Origin: Crocodylus rhombifer
Taxonomy: Eukaryota > Chordata > Crocodylia > Crocodylidae
Direction of reading: 5' to 3'
DNA: 64,000 nt
Assembly: GCA_038503035.1 (NCBI GenBank)
Contig: JAVSML010024434.1
Location: forward strand, 907,263-971,262
Shown: positions 11,601 through 24,512 of the stretch, piece by piece
How positions within the stretch are numbered: position 1 is the stretch's first letter
Layout of the letters: the number at the start of each line of letters is the position of its first letter
Notes under the pieces: generated by a model
Seen by the model: only the letters and a program-made list of their open reading frames with translations
The model's database searches: none
What the model was told of the DNA's origin: nothing
Translations under genes and position numbers: made by a program

Positions 11601-14600
11601 CTTTGTGGGGCTTCTCTTGGAGTTGGTTCACCAGGTACCCCATCCACATAATGCCTTTCCTGCTTTGCCTTCAGTGAGGCTAGAACTGCCTGCTAATCTG
11701 TTTAATTTGCTGCTGTTTCATTTAGACAAGCTACTCCTAGGTTGAGAGACCATTGTCACAACCGAGTATGGGTGAGCGTGGGGTGGCTTAGGCCCAGATT
11801 TCCATATCTGCTTAGGTCCAGTGTATGCATAGGCACATCCCATCCCATAGGGAAGTGCCTGCCTCTCCCTGTGGGAATGAATAACCAGGAAAGGCATCGG
11901 GTCGCTAATGCCACTGCATGCTTCAAGGGCCACATCTGAAGGTGACCTGAATGAGAGAGCCCAAATTTCTCCATTTGATTCCTTTGAAATCAGTCTTTGT
12001 TATATGTCCTGATGGCTCAGTAACCACCAAGCTCCTAGCATCCAGGAAATTGTAAGCAATCTCTTGCATTGTAGACTTAGACATGATGGGCCAGATCATC
12101 AGGCCCCTTTCCTGCTAGCTGAGCTTCCATCTTCCACAGAGGAGTCCTTGGGGGCACCACAGCATGCAGTCCAACCTGCGTCTCCTCTCCCAGCGCAAGA
12201 GCAGTTCCAGCAGCCTCCAGTTGGTCAAGCAGTCCAGCTACCAAGCTGTTCTTGCTAGTGAGATTGAGAGTAGTCAGGGCTAGAGGAGCACAGAGGTGGC
12301 TGAGAGGACCTTCCCCAGCTCTTTGCATCTGCCCTGTGCATAGCCCAGACAGACCTAACAACCTGCCTGGGGACATGCAGTCTTTGTTTCTGCAGGAGGA
12401 AAGCTAGAGCTGCCAAGGCCAGCCCCAGCCTCCTTGAAGAGCCCTCTCTCTGGGGTGACTTCCTTGCTTTCCTTCCCCTCCCTTCCAGCATCATGGTGCC
12501 CAGACACCAACTATCAGAGGGAATATGGGGATCTGTGGATATACACAAAAAGATGGGGAAGCAAATTCCACAGCTTGAGGGGCCCTTGCAACAGCAGCAC
12601 ATTCACCTATGTGACCTAACACACTGATAAGGAGGGGTCTGCAGATACCCACCAGTCCCAGACTCTCAGAGGAAACTTGGCAGGGAGCCCAGGGCCAGTA
12701 CAGTGACAGGCTATATACGGGAATAAATTAATAGAATCAAAGTTAAATCCCCCACTGTTTCTGTTGCTTTCTGAAGTCTAGCGTATGTCCCTTTTCAATT
12801 TCCTCCTAACCCTCTCCCCGTGCAGGGGAGCGGCTGGATGATTGAATCAGCCCTGGGAATTGCTGCTGAAGTTCTAATGTGATTTTTTGCAGATCAGGCT
12901 GGGGGAGCAGAAACCAACTGCAGCTCCATGCGTGTTTGTAGAGCTTTGACCTTGCCAGTGCTCCTCCCCCGGTCTCCTACTGCATGCACGGCTTCATGGT
13001 GTGCTTCGGTGACAGCATGTGCTCAAGCCTGTGCTCACCAGCCATTTCTCAAGTGAAGGGCAGGTTGTCAAAGCACGCGGGTTCTGTCGCAGGCGCTCCC
13101 TGAAATTCAGCTCCCTGCTCATGCAAGCAGCCAATTGCAGCCACTTGCATAAATCCCATAGCTCATCTAAGCAGAGAAGTGGTGACAGATCAGGAAAGGG
13201 CAAGCGAGCAGGCATTCTGCATGTGACATTAGGCGGGCGTATGTATAGGACAGCTCCCCCCATGTAAGCACCCACAGGATGAAACAGCAGGTCAGACCTG
13301 TTCTCATCCTGCTGGGTTTGTGCAGCTTGTTGTTAAGATACAAACGGACCAGCCGGCTTAGCAGCTGAGCCAGGCTGGGCTGGGGCTGGCATGATACAGT
13401 CTCCCGATCTGCAGCCAGGTAGACCGGGGAACGCTCCAAACTAGGTGGGATTTGTCCCTCTTTTGGAGAGCTCCCAACTCCTCCCCATGTCACACTGCTG
13501 CTGCAGGACCTTTTGGGGGAAGCAGCTGGTTTTGCATTGGGTGCAATCAGTCTTACTATATTCAGCTGAGAGAGACATTTGTCACCACATCCAATGCAGA
13601 TGTGACACCTTTAATGAGCATCATAAGGGGACAATACTTCCATTCATGGGAAAGGAGCTAGCATTTCCCATGTGGTTAGCCAAGGACAGAAAGGAGGAAA
13701 TCTGTAGGGTGCCAGCATCAAATACAGCAAGATTTCCATGAGGCACCTCTGCTGAGCAGTTGTTGCTGCACTTAACTGCAACAGGCAAGTTCCTCTGCTA
13801 ACAGAGATCAGTGTTGATCCTCTAAAGTCACTCAAGCTGTACAGAATTTATGGTAGCGGATGGTCTCTTCCAGTGTCAAGGACCCAAAAGCTACAGAGGA
13901 GCAGCTTCCCTAACCCTGATCCACAAACCTGCATCCACCACTCCTGGAACAGCTCTTGCCCCTAGTTACAAACCCTAAATGTTAGAGTGCTCAGACTCCC
14001 ATCCCCTCCTGCTGCTTCTGCTTCAGAGGAAAATGAACCTTTAACCTGGGCCATTAACAAGAAACAGCAGTGCCTTTCATGAGCTGACAGCCTTTGTTCT
14101 CCTGCCCTGTCTGGTGCTAGCAGTCACATGGTGGCTCATACATGACTGTATCATGACGAGTGTGTCAGACCTGGGGCTCCTGTACTGGGGAAATAGTCTT
14201 CAAGGTATAATTGCTATTGCTGTTGCTTAGAAATGTGCCCCAGCCCACGCTGGGTCCCCACAGGGCAGTCTCTCCACAGGCCTACAAATGCTGGTTTAAG
14301 TCCTGCTGCCTTTACCTGCACAAGGAGAGCTGGATCCTACAACGTGGCTTTTCACAACCCGCAGGAGATGACAGTGACAACAGCCCCTTGGCTGCTGTGA
14401 CCAGAGCCTTTCCCGCGGGGCTGAGCAGCTTTATCCCTGGCTGTGGTTGGACAAGGCACTGTGGGAGGGGGCAACAATCCAGCTTGTCCCCACCACAGGG
14501 CAGAGGGCCCACCTTCCATGGCATCCCTGCCTGCTGCCTTCTCTTGCCCTTGCTGAGGGCTGCTGTCAAAGCTTCCCAAGAGGTGGGAGCCTCTCCCTAG

Positions 14601-15555
14601 CCTAGACTAGTCCTCTGGCCCTACACCCTGCTGGGTTCCTTGGGAAACTAGACATTAAAATCATTTGCTGTGATATCAGCATAATCTCCATCTGCTGGGC
14701 ATGAGGTTCTTTGTCAGGAGGAAAGCTGCTTCCTTTATAAGTTGCTTAAAAGACCTGCTCTGAGTCTGCTGGATCCAATAGCCAAAGCTGCCTTTGTCTG
14801 CATCGGGCTCTGGATCGGGCCCTAGCTGGGGACAGGGATTAGCAATGCATTTCCAGCACTGCCTTGCCTGAGCCAGCCTGGCTGTCTCATCACCCCGGGG
14901 TGGCCTGTCAGTCTAAGCCGCCTTTTCCTGCTAACTCCCAGCAGGAAGTGCACTGTGCCCAGGACAAGCGAGCCTCAGAAGAGGCAATGCATTGTCTGAC
15001 GGCGGGATAAGCCTAGGCAGCGCGGACGTGGCCTGGGGGTGAAACACTGCTATTTTTAGAAAAGCATATTTGTTGTTGGGGGGTTTTTTCTTGCAGTGAC
15101 ATTACCAAGAAGTATGAAGCAGGAGCCTGAAAGCCAACCAGCAAACAAGGCAGCTGTCTTTATGCAGAGCCCAGCTATGGCAGATGGGACATGAGGTATC
15201 CTCAGTCAGCACAAATGTAACAATGCAGCCACTGATTTTCCTTCCCATGGAGACACCTGGCTACTCAAGCGCCAACACATATCCCCACCCCCACCCCAGT
15301 CGCACCAAGGCCATTTTCCAGGCTTCACTGAAGGCGCCAGGAATTATCCCAGTGAAGTCAATGGAGCGAAGCTACAGTGATATTATCAATAGGGAAGTAT
15401 ACTAGTTCTTGCAGCCTGCAATGTTAAGTCTGTGTGTAAAGCCCTTGCAGGTGCTGTGTCCTGATACTCAAAATAACCCACCTGATGGTCCATAGGCAGA
15501 GAGAACTCACAAGGCGTTGGGTGCAAGCGAGCTCCCACAATCAAACCTTATTGGA

Positions 15556-15598
15556 ATTTCATTGAGCTAATAGTTGTTTCATCTTCTCTCAATGAAAT
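15556..15598. repeat. inverted repeat, 11-bp arms
   Basis: ATTTCATTGAG (15556-15566) and CTCAATGAAAT (15588-15598) are perfect reverse complements separated by 21 bp. No transposon ends or duplicated targets are seen. Confidence 0.7.
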
Positions 15599-18500
15599 GT
15601 GTCTAACCACTTTGAAACTCTCTGATCTCCCATTCATTCTGACAGTGAGCTGCATCAGCTAAGCCTGACCTACATCACCAGACATGTCAAAACAGCAGGG
15701 CCTGTTAAATAATTAATGATCCTCTTCTGAGGCTCTGAGATGCTGTATCTGTGCGGAGAAAATCTCTCACTGCATTGCCATAGGCCAATGGGCCAAATTG
15801 CTCTCTGCTGCACCTCTGCTGAAGTCACTGGCGTTCCACTGAAGATCTGTTTGGCTCCATGTGCCTTTAATAGACTCTTTCTCTGGTTACTTCTGTCTGC
15901 TGCTGGCTGTCAGGGCAGAGAAAATAGTAACTTCAAGGTCTGATGTTCACATTATCCCTCACAGCCCCACCAAGCTTGGAGAGAAAGAGAAGACATGAGA
16001 AAGGGACACTTGCAAAATGGAAAGAGTAGGTGGGGGCTCCTACTCAGAACAGCAGAGTATGGGCAGAGAGCTGGAAATGGCACTGGTGTGCAGGTAATAA
16101 GTGAAAGGACATCAACAGAGCCCCATCACGGGTTTCCAGACTGGAGGGGCAGGAGGGTCCCAGATTGTGGGTCAGAAAGGAATTGTGAGGTGGGAAAAGT
16201 ATAATTAAAGTCAGAATTTTCTAAAACACCTTTGTGTTGGTGAATATAGCAATATGGTTTCCATAAGGATCTGGAGATGTAAGAGATTCCCTAAGCAAAG
16301 ATGAGATCATTTGAGGGCTACTTGTTTCCAATCTAGAAGAAAAATTATGGACAAACAGAACTAACCCTGGAGAAATGCCTCCAGATAGGAGGGGCAAATG
16401 GAAAAGGAAATGACAGCTACTTGAACAACTAAACAGGCTCGACATGATAAAGAACACAGGAGTCCAGGGGACGGGGTGTGAATGCAGACATCATGGTCTG
16501 TTGTACGCACAGGCACACAGAGGTGACACACCAGTAGAACACAAAAAACCCAGGCTAGAGGCAATGCTGCAAGGAATATAGGGTAAAAGGAGCCACTTGA
16601 TGCCCAAATGCTGCAGCTACCTTAGGAAGAAAGAAGCTGCAGTGCATACAGTGGCTGAGAGCAGAAAGGCCTCCAGTAAAGAAGAAGGAGTTGAACAAGC
16701 TCCAAGGTGCTGTGTGCACGTGCACTAGAGGAAGGCTGCCAGCTGTTCAGCTGTTTGTAGCTGCAGCTCTGCTCTCGGATCAACACCCAGTTCCATTCCA
16801 GCTGGACTCAGCAGCCAGCTGCAAAGTGATACGCAGACACGTTACACTGGAGAAATGTGCTGCACGCTGGTGATGCACAACAAAACCCTTCCAAGGGCAG
16901 TAGGCACGTGCAGGTTGTCAATTGGAAGGTCATGAAACCAGGGGCATTATAGTTTAGTGTTTATAGTAACTGCCAGAGGAGCACTGCTTAGGCAGGACAA
17001 CACGGAAGTATCCTCCTAGTGAGGGTAGAGGGGGAGGGCAGTCATCAGGAGACCAGTCCAAGTTTCTGCTAGAAGAGGAGAACGTCTTTCAAAGAAAGAG
17101 GCACCTAGACAGCAAACTGAAGTGAGACAGAGACCTCCTCTCTCTGCAGCCTACGTGACTGCTGACATGCAGATGTTTCATTAGCCCTGGTGGAGGCACT
17201 GGAGAGGGAACACAAAAGTCTGCAAGGAAGAGTCAACACACACCAACTGAAACTAGCAGTGTAGTTCAGCAGCCTAGAAGGGCTAAACTGAGGATGTGCA
17301 GTGATCTAATATCATAGAACAGAACACAGTATTCTCAGGAAGGATCTACGGTACCTCTGGGTACAGCACACTTGGTGTGCGATGTTGGCATGCTGAGCTG
17401 AAGGAAGCATTCAGTCTCACCTTCATGCTGGTACTGCTGGGTATGAATGACAATGGGCATCAGCCCAGCCCATTTTGAGTCACTTGAATTAGGAACTAGC
17501 TGAGGATGCTATCATTTTAAGAGGAGGTGTCAAGGTTGAAGTGATCCAGGACCATAAGATAGAGCCAATGGACAATGGTGCAAGGTGGGCACAGCATACG
17601 GTTGACTGACAGCAGGAAAGTGGCCAACCTCATGACATCCCAACCCACACCTTCCCCAAGAACCTACTTATTATGGGCACCATGTCTCAGCATAGATTGC
17701 TGCTCCAGCCTCTGGGAGGTTAGCCATCTGGAGGCCATCCAGGGAAATCTATTGCCAGGAAACACATTTTTCAAGTTATGGCATCTGTATCACATGATGT
17801 GTTGACAATGGGCCAGTGTAGTACATGAGGATTCACATGAGTTAGCACCAGATGGGTATTTAAGCACAGAATACTTTTTCCTTGGTACCAGCCAAGACAG
17901 TCAGCAGTGAAGACAGGGAAGAGACTGATGGCAAAGGAAGAGCAGAGAGGAAGGGATTCCTCTGTGGAGCAGCACTGGGTCATCACAGTACTCCCACTCA
18001 AGGATGAGATATACCCCAGCACAAGGACTGGTGGGTGAGGTCAGAGGCTCTGTTCCCCATGAAGTATCTGGGATTAAGCAGAGCAGCAGGGAACATCTAA
18101 GAAACTGAAGGGGTGTGGCTGCTTGGGAAAGGCCATGGAACAGTTTGGAAAGCTTGGGAGTCAGAAAAAGAAGCAAGGAGCATCCAGGAAAGCAAGAAAG
18201 CAGCTTGGAGAGCAGGGGAAATCTTAGAGAAAGGAGGCTGAATCAGCAATAAGTGTTGTGATTGCAAAGGACCTGCTTGGAACCAGCAGATAGCTCTTGT
18301 TCTCCGAGTTTCATTTCCAAATGGCCATTGCATGCAGCTGGGCATCCAGGACAAGAGAATTTCTCCAGAAACCTGTAAGAATGAAGGCCAAAGAAGAAAA
18401 CCTGTTGGAGGTCACCAACATATGGGCTTGGAGCACATGTTTAAGTAAAAGCCAGGGTTTTTCATTGCTTTGGGGCTTTGTCCACACAGTGGTGAAATCG

Positions 18501-19157
18501 TCTCTTCTTTCTGTATCTATCAGATCCCCTGCAAAGCTGTTCTTCCATGGGTCTGCCCATCAGAGCTCTGGCACCCACTCCCAGCCTAACCTGAAAGATG
18601 TGGCAAGATTGACAGATTGGCTATGGGCAGTTATTCAACTGGCTGGCATGCTGGTTTATTCAGAATATGCCACGCCACTCGGTGCCAGCCGGGGGAACAC
18701 TGAAGAATGGGGAATCACCTCTCTCCTTAACAGAGATCTCTCCAAGGACTATCTACATGGTGCCACAGAGCCATGGCAAACTGCTTTCTCTGGCTCTCCA
18801 AAACATTGTTCTTTGGGGGGTGCTCTCTTACGACCACAACACTTGGCTGCCTGTGAAAGTGAACGCATTCTCATTAATGAAGGCGAACAGATGTGCTGAT
18901 ATTGTGGCTCTTACAAGGACACCTGAGCACCGTTCCAGCCTCAGCTATGCACTGGAAGAAAACACATATTTTGATGTTACCTTCTCTGTGATCCCACATG
19001 GTATGTAGACACCATTCACTTTACCACCCTCATTTCTCCTCTTCATCCATTAAGGAATGGACAGGAAGTGATCAGTTAGGATTTCCCAAGGAAGAAAGCT
19101 GTAAGCAAGCTGCGGACCCAGTGTTTAATGTCAGCTCAGGTTGGGTACTTGTGGGAC

Positions 19158-19193
19158 AACCAGTCAGGTTTAGGCTTGTCCCTCTGACTGGTT
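19158..19193. repeat. inverted repeat, 10-bp arms, followed by T-run
   Basis: AACCAGTCAG (19158-19167) and CTGACTGGTT (19184-19193) are perfect reverse complements with a 16-bp spacer, followed by a T-run. It lies just downstream of the KCNS1 poly(A) candidate in the minus-strand sense. Confidence 0.7.
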
Positions 19194-19436
19194 TTTTGCA
19201 GAGATTATTTCACCACACCCTAGCCCCCAGGAAATGTTCCCCTTGCAAACACAGGGAGAATTTGGAGTTCATGTGTTTCAGAGTGGTGGGTGGGAAACGG
19301 GAGCTAAGTGCTCAGCACTGACATTGTGATAGGCCAGACAGAAATTTGGGCTGCAGGACGTTGGAAGGAGTTACTGGTGGCCAGGCAGACCAGGTCTTTC
19401 TGCTTCTTGATTTGGTTCTTCACCCTTTTCTTTTCT

Positions 19437-19936
19437 TTTCTAAGTCCTTGGTAACTTAATTTTATTTCCTAATTGGCATTTGGGGGCTCTGACACTATTG
19501 CCATTACTACAGTGAATACTGTCATTCAGTGCATGTCCTAATGGATACAGCTGCTGCCTGCTGTCACCACTGCAAGGGTTAGAAACAGCTAGGACCTAAT
19601 GGGCATATCTTGTTGACTCTTGATTTGTCCTTTGCCTGGCAGAGAAGTTTGTCAGATGTTGCGCACAGTGTTAAGGAGGCCAGATGGACTTTCTTGTAAA
19701 TCTGGGGCAGCCCAGAGCTATTGTCATTCTAGTTCTGGTGGTTTTTCTTCATTGTCCCAGCACAAGGGCAGTGCACTGTGCAAGCATCATCTGGGGTGTT
19801 TCATCTCCTGTTTACTTCCAGTGCATAAGAGTCAGCAATGGTAAAAGAGTGAGTACCATTCTGACCTGGTCCTTCAGGCCATGTGTGTCTAGGAGAAAAC
19901 ACCCTGGTGGAATTGTCAGCTCGAGCTGCCGTGGGC
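19437..19936 (-). other. KCNS1: KCNS1 probable 3' UTR
   Basis: Sequence downstream of the KCNS1 stop on the minus strand. The first AATAAA in this direction is at 19466-19461 (TTTATT on plus), about 470 nt after the stop, with cleavage expected near 19440-19450. The end is inferred from this hexamer alone; another hexamer near 18659-18654 would give a longer form. Confidence 0.5.
19461..19466 (-). terminator. candidate KCNS1 poly(A) signal AATAAA
   Basis: Canonical AATAAA on the minus strand, first after the KCNS1 stop codon. On the minus strand it is followed by A-rich then G/A-rich sequence rather than a strong GT-rich element, so usage is uncertain. Confidence 0.45.
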
Positions 19937-20392
19937 TCAGTGAGCAGGAAGGGTATCTTTGGTCAGGCGCTGGCGGTCTGGCTTGCTTCCTTCCTGGAAG
20001 ATTTCACTTGGAGCCTCCGAGTCTTGATTCTGGCTGGAAAAATCTTCAGTGTCCTCTAGCTCCTTCTTGTCGCTGTTCCTTACGGCAGCCTCCAAGGCTT
20101 TCTGCTTGCGGTAGAAGTGGGAGAATTTGTTGAAAATGATTGTGATGGGCAAAGCCACCACCAGGATCCCGCCCAGGATACAGCCTGAAGCTGCCAGTTT
20201 GCCAGCCACGGTCACTGGCACCACGTCTCCATAGCCCACAGTGGTCATGCTGACTGTACCCCACCACCAGCAGGCCGGGATGGTGTCGAAACCAACATCC
20301 TCCTCTTTCTCGGCTGTGTAGGCCACTCCAGAGAACACAGAGACTCCCACAGCCAGGTAGAGCAGCAGGATGCCCACCTCCCTGTAGCTGTG
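19937..20392 (-). CDS. KCNS1: KCNS1 (Kv9.1) coding exon 2: S5, pore, S6 and C-tail
   Basis: Encodes residues 323-473, starting [13 protein letters not shown] directly after a TTTCCAG acceptor (intron ends at 20393) and in phase with exon 1. S5 is about 328-348. The pore helix has [14 protein letters not shown] and the selectivity filter TVGYGD is at 373-378. S6 is about 386-414. The Kv1-type PVP hinge is replaced by PIT (404-406), the loss of the second proline that is typical of silent Kv subunits. The [18 protein letters not shown] and [18 protein letters not shown] stretches are those of KCNS1. The C-tail after [21 protein letters not shown] is short and acidic and ends at TGA (19939-19937). 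Together with exon 1 the protein is 473 residues, against about 526 in human; the difference lies in the N- and C-termini. No frame disruption is seen, so the gene looks functional. Confidence 0.96.
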   Translation of the reverse strand, partial: HSYREVGILLLYLAVGVSVFSGVAYTAEKEEDVGFDTIPACWWWGTVSMTTVGYGDVVPVTVAGKLAASGCILGGILVVALPITIIFNKFSHFYRKQKALEAAVRNSDKKELEDTEDFSSQNQDSEAPSEIFQEGSKPDRQRLTKDTLPAH

Positions 20393-21794
20393 CTGGAAAG
20401 AAGAGCAAAGGGAGAGTCAATAGGGACCAAGACGTTTTGTATACAGGGCCAGCAAACAAGGACTCACTAGCAATTATGCAAAGCAGGGTTTCTTTCTCCC
20501 TCTGTCCTGAATATTCTGATTTTCATGTTATTACATTTCTCTGGGTGCCATGAGGGAAATGACTTTTTAGGAGCCCATTCCCTTCAGTCTGACCTACCAA
20601 CCTCCTTCAACCTACTTGGGCACCTTAGACCTTGCAGTAAAAGTCTTCTCTTCCTTATCCCATACATAAAGGGGACCATGGAGCATGGGGAAGCCAAGCA
20701 AGAAGGGATTGGGAGTGGAGGGGCTCACTTTGCAAAAGTGAGTCATGCAGCTAGGGCCAGCCACTGAGCCTTCACTCCCCCTATGTGTGAGAAATGCCAC
20801 CGGTGGGACTCTCTGAAATCTGACCCAGATCATGCCTCTCTCACGAGGAGTTGCCATGCAGAATTGATTCCAGGATCAATCCACAAGGCCCTCAAACCCC
20901 GTGTTATTTCCCACATAATCACTGTGAAAGATGAATGACTCGGAGTGGCCAGTGAGTGGCATGCCCAGCACTCCTGGCATTTCAGCACTGAGCTGCTGGT
21001 GGGCTCCAAACCATCCAAGAGTCCAGCAGTGCTCTGGACTAGACTCCAGTTTGCATTCAGCTGAAGGCAAACCTACCTGTTGGCCGCGGCATTTGTCAGA
21101 ACCATGATTGATTTTTCCAGTGGCAAATCAATACCTGTCATCCTCTTCCTTCATGCAGCATGTAAGCAAGCATTCAGAAGAGGAGGGAAGATCTGCAGGA
21201 AGAAGGGAGCTGAACCACAGGTGAAACACTGCTAACAACAGCACAACTGCAGGGGAGGTTGTGAGACAGCATGGCCTTCCTCTTCATCTAAGAGGAGTTT
21301 GATTAGGTGGCTAGTCTGGCATTCTCACAAAAGAGTCGGCCCGGTGAGGAAATGCCCCGTCCTCCCAGTAGCAGCAGATTAGACACACAGCTGTCATTGC
21401 TAGAGCAGCTGCAAACTGGGACTAGAGAGCAATGCAAGAGTTCCCTGCCCCCACGACAAAACACTGCCTGTACAGCACACGGTCCTAGGGGGCAAGGGGT
21501 GGGGAGCAGTTTTCAGGTTTGTAACTCAGATACAGGCCTGAGACGTTGCTTTATCACTGTGTTCAGTGGAGGTTCTGCAACACTGGTAATCGCAAGAGCC
21601 CCACAGATACCTTTCAACCTTTGCTGCCATTGTGAGGGTCAGATGTACATACTCCTCGCCAGCGCAGGAAGGACCTACAGAGGGTATGGGCAGTTGTGAC
21701 AGACTTGGGAAGAAGGCAAAGAGGTCCCCTAGATGTCACCCTGGTTCTCGGCAGGAGCAGGGTCCAAGACTGAGGACTACACAAATCCGAGCAG

Positions 21795-24042
21795 TCGCAA
21801 AGCTTCCTCACATGCGTGGATGAGCTTTATCTGGCTCAAGAAGTCAATGGGCCAACAAGAGGTAAACCATTGCTGGACCTGGTACTGGCTAAAGGGGATG
21901 ACCTAGTCAGTGACCTAAGAATCGATGGAAAGCTGGGTGATAATGACCACAAGCTGATCGCCTTTACTATCCATCGCAAAGCTGGCAAGTCAGTCAGCAA
22001 TGCAGAAGTCCTCAGCTTTAGGAAAGCTGACTTTGATAAGCTCAGGAGGCTCATTGTTGAGGTCCTAAGGGACCATGACTCGACAGGAAGAGGAGTCCAA
22101 GAGGAGTGTTTGCTCCTCAAGGGAGCAATCCTGACAGCACAAGGGATGTCCGTCCCATCTCAGAGGAAGGGTAGCAAAAGGTCACAGCAACCCCCTTGGC
22201 CCAGCAGGGAACTCGAGGACCTCCTATGCCTGAAAAGAGAGACTTATAAAGGATGGAAGGCTGGAACCGCCACCAAGGAAAAGTTCTCAGCACTGGTCCA
22301 TACCTGCAGGAAGCGGACCAGGAAAGCGAAGGCTGCAACCGAGCTTCATCTGGCTTCATATATCAAGGAAAATAAAAAGTCCTTTTTCAGATATGTAGGG
22401 AGTCAGAAAAAAAACAAGGGGAATGTTGGACCCCTGCTGAACCAAATGGGACAACTGATAACCGACACCCAGAAAAAAGCCAACCTGCGTAATGGGTACT
22501 TCACGTCGGTCTTTCATCAGCCCAAAGGGACCGCCCTGCCTATAGCGTGCTGCGGGATGGCCAGGGTGAGGGCATATTTATACCCAGCATTGGTGTAGAC
22601 CTTGTAAAGGAACACCTTGAGAGGCTGGACACCTTCAAGTCAGCTGGTCCTGACAGATTACACCCTACGGTACTCAAGGAGCTAGCAAGTGTCATAGCCC
22701 AAACATTGGCAAAAATATTCAAAAACTCGTGGTGCTCAGGTGAAGTACCTGAAGACTGGAAGACGGCTAATGTGGTACCCATCTTCAAGAAAGGGCAGAA
22801 AGTAGATCCCAGGAATTACACACCAATTAGCTTGACCTCAATCCCTGGTAAGATTCTGGAGAAAATGATCAAAGAGACTCTTCTTGAAAAGCTGGCTGAT
22901 TGCAACTTCCTGAGAGACAGCCAGCACAGGTTTGTCGCGGAGAGGTTTTGTCTGATCAATCTTATCTCCTTCTATGATCAGGTGACATATCACCTAGACA
23001 AGGGAGAAGAGACTGACATTATATATCTGGACTTTAAAAAAGCCTTTGATCTGGTGTCCCATGATCTCCTCATGGAAAAATTGACCAACTGTGGCCTTAG
23101 CTACACCACAGTCCGATGGCTGGGAAATCAGCTCTGAGGTCGGACCCAGAGAGTAATAGTTGATGGAAGTGAATCATTATGGTGCTCCATGACCAGTGGT
23201 GTCCCCCAAGACTCTGGCCTTAGAAAGTGGGCAGATATAAACCTGATGATGTTCAATACCGAAAAATGCAAGGTACCCCACCTCGGGGGGGGGGGAGGTC
23301 ACTGTTGTGACTTGTTATCACACTGATAGACTTGGCAGTGCTACTCTTGCTAGCACCACTGCTGAAAGAGACTTGAGGGTCATGATTGACCACAAGATGA
23401 ACATGAGCCACCAATGTGATGTCACAGCTGGTAAAGCAAACAAAACTCTAGCTTGCATCCATAGATGTTTCTCAAGTAAATCTCAGGATGTCATAGTCCC
23501 ACTGTACTTGGCCTTGGTGAGGCCACAGCTGGAGTACTGCATCCAGTTTTGGGCTCCACAATTCAAGAAGGATGTCGAGAAGCTTGAGAGAGTCCAGAGA
23601 AGAGCCACATCCATGATCAGAGGGCAAGAGAATAGCCCTTATGAAGAGAGGCTGAGAGCCATGGGATTCTTCAGCCTGGAAAAGCGCAGGGTCAGGGGTG
23701 ACCTGGTGGCCACCTATAAATACATAAGGGGTGTACATCAGGATCTGGGGGAATGTCTGTTCACCAGAGCGCCCCGAGGTATAACAAGGACCAGTGGTCA
23801 TAAACTCCTCCAAGACCGTTTAAGGCTGAACATAAGGAAAAGCTTCTTTACTGTCCGAGCCCCCAAGGCCTGGAATAGACTCCCTCCAGAAATGGTGCAG
23901 AAGTGGTGCATTCCCTCCAGAAATGTTTGGATGCTTACCTTGCTGGGATCCTTTGACCCCATCTGACTTCCTGCCACTGGGGCAGGGGGCTGGACTTGAT
24001 GATCTTCAAGGTCCTTTCCAGCCCTAATGTCTATGAAATCTA
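21795..24042 (+). mobile_element. CR1 LINE copy 1: 5'-truncated, internally deleted ORF2
   Basis: Remnant of CR1 ORF2. It begins in the endonuclease domain (FLTCVDELYLAQEV) and keeps the NDH catalytic motif (D-H codons at 21945-21950). The reverse transcriptase part starts near 22547 in another frame: RLDTFKSAGPDRLHP, EDWKTANVVPIFKKG, IIYLDFKKAFDLVSHDLL. An in-frame TGA follows the WLGNQL stretch at about 23135. The GVPQDSGL motif near 23200 then jumps straight to MFNTEKCK, a loss of about 160 bp relative to the copy at 49430-51950 that removes the FADD active-site box. The C-terminal region (RPQLEYCIQFWAPQFKKDVEKLERVQRRATSMI) is well preserved at 23307-23966. The 3' end carries the CR1 signature GATCTTCAAGGTCC and TCTATGAAAT. 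At least two frameshifts, one stop and the deletion make it inactive. It lies antisense inside the KCNS1 intron. Confidence 0.93.
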
Positions 24043-24512
24043 CAATGAACAAGAGTGGCCCAGAGGGGGCCACAGGGTTGCTGGGGGGGCATGTGCACAC
24101 CAGGGAAGCAGCCCCATGAACATATGAGAATGGCCTGAAGGAAGCAGCATGGAACATGGGCTGAGTCATGGAAGCAGCACCAGGGAGGCCACAGAGGTCA
24201 CCTGAGAACAAGGGAATGAATGCCAATAAAAGTGGATAGGATAACTAGAGCCAGACGAGGAGCTCCCACAGCCAAGTGTCCACCTTCCCCCTCTCATTGG
24301 TTAGGTACAACACTCAGGCTTGTTCTCTAGACATCGCACAGTTCTCAGCACCTTCCAGAACAGTATTCCTGAAAATCTCCATGCACTTGGCGCAAGGGAT
24401 TGGACAGCCCTGGCACCCAGCCCAGTCATCTATGAAAGCCAGGGGGCATGGCCAGGTGCTTGGTCAGAACACAAGTTCTGAGTGACCCCTTGTGGACAAC
24501 TCTCCAGACTAC

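Larger units (their letters stand above)
3366..19436. other. intergenic DNA between the putative STK4 end and KCNS1
   Basis: About 16 kb with no gene I can support. Open frames are short, overlap on both strands and match no family I recognise; the longest (18297-18899, 200 codons, non-ATG start) has no domain-like pattern. Seen here: a pyrimidine microsatellite (5103-5130), a segment with repeated AACCAGTTT words (5545-5765), CR1 tail fragments (5780-5870 and 8519-8600), two TATA-like words (9113-9120 and 9157-9163) with no gene behind them, and short inverted repeats at 15556-15598 and 19158-19193. Confidence 0.7.

Noticed and set aside
14211..14600. 129-codon frame with opposite-strand partners
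   Set aside because: GC-rich stretch open in several frames at once; no family resemblance.
18297..18899. 200-codon plus-strand open frame
   Set aside because: Starts at TTG, has no recognisable domain, no splice or promoter context, and overlaps another open frame of similar quality.
20046..20459. 137-codon frame overlapping the second KCNS1 exon
   Set aside because: Shadow of the KCNS1 frame on the same strand in another register.
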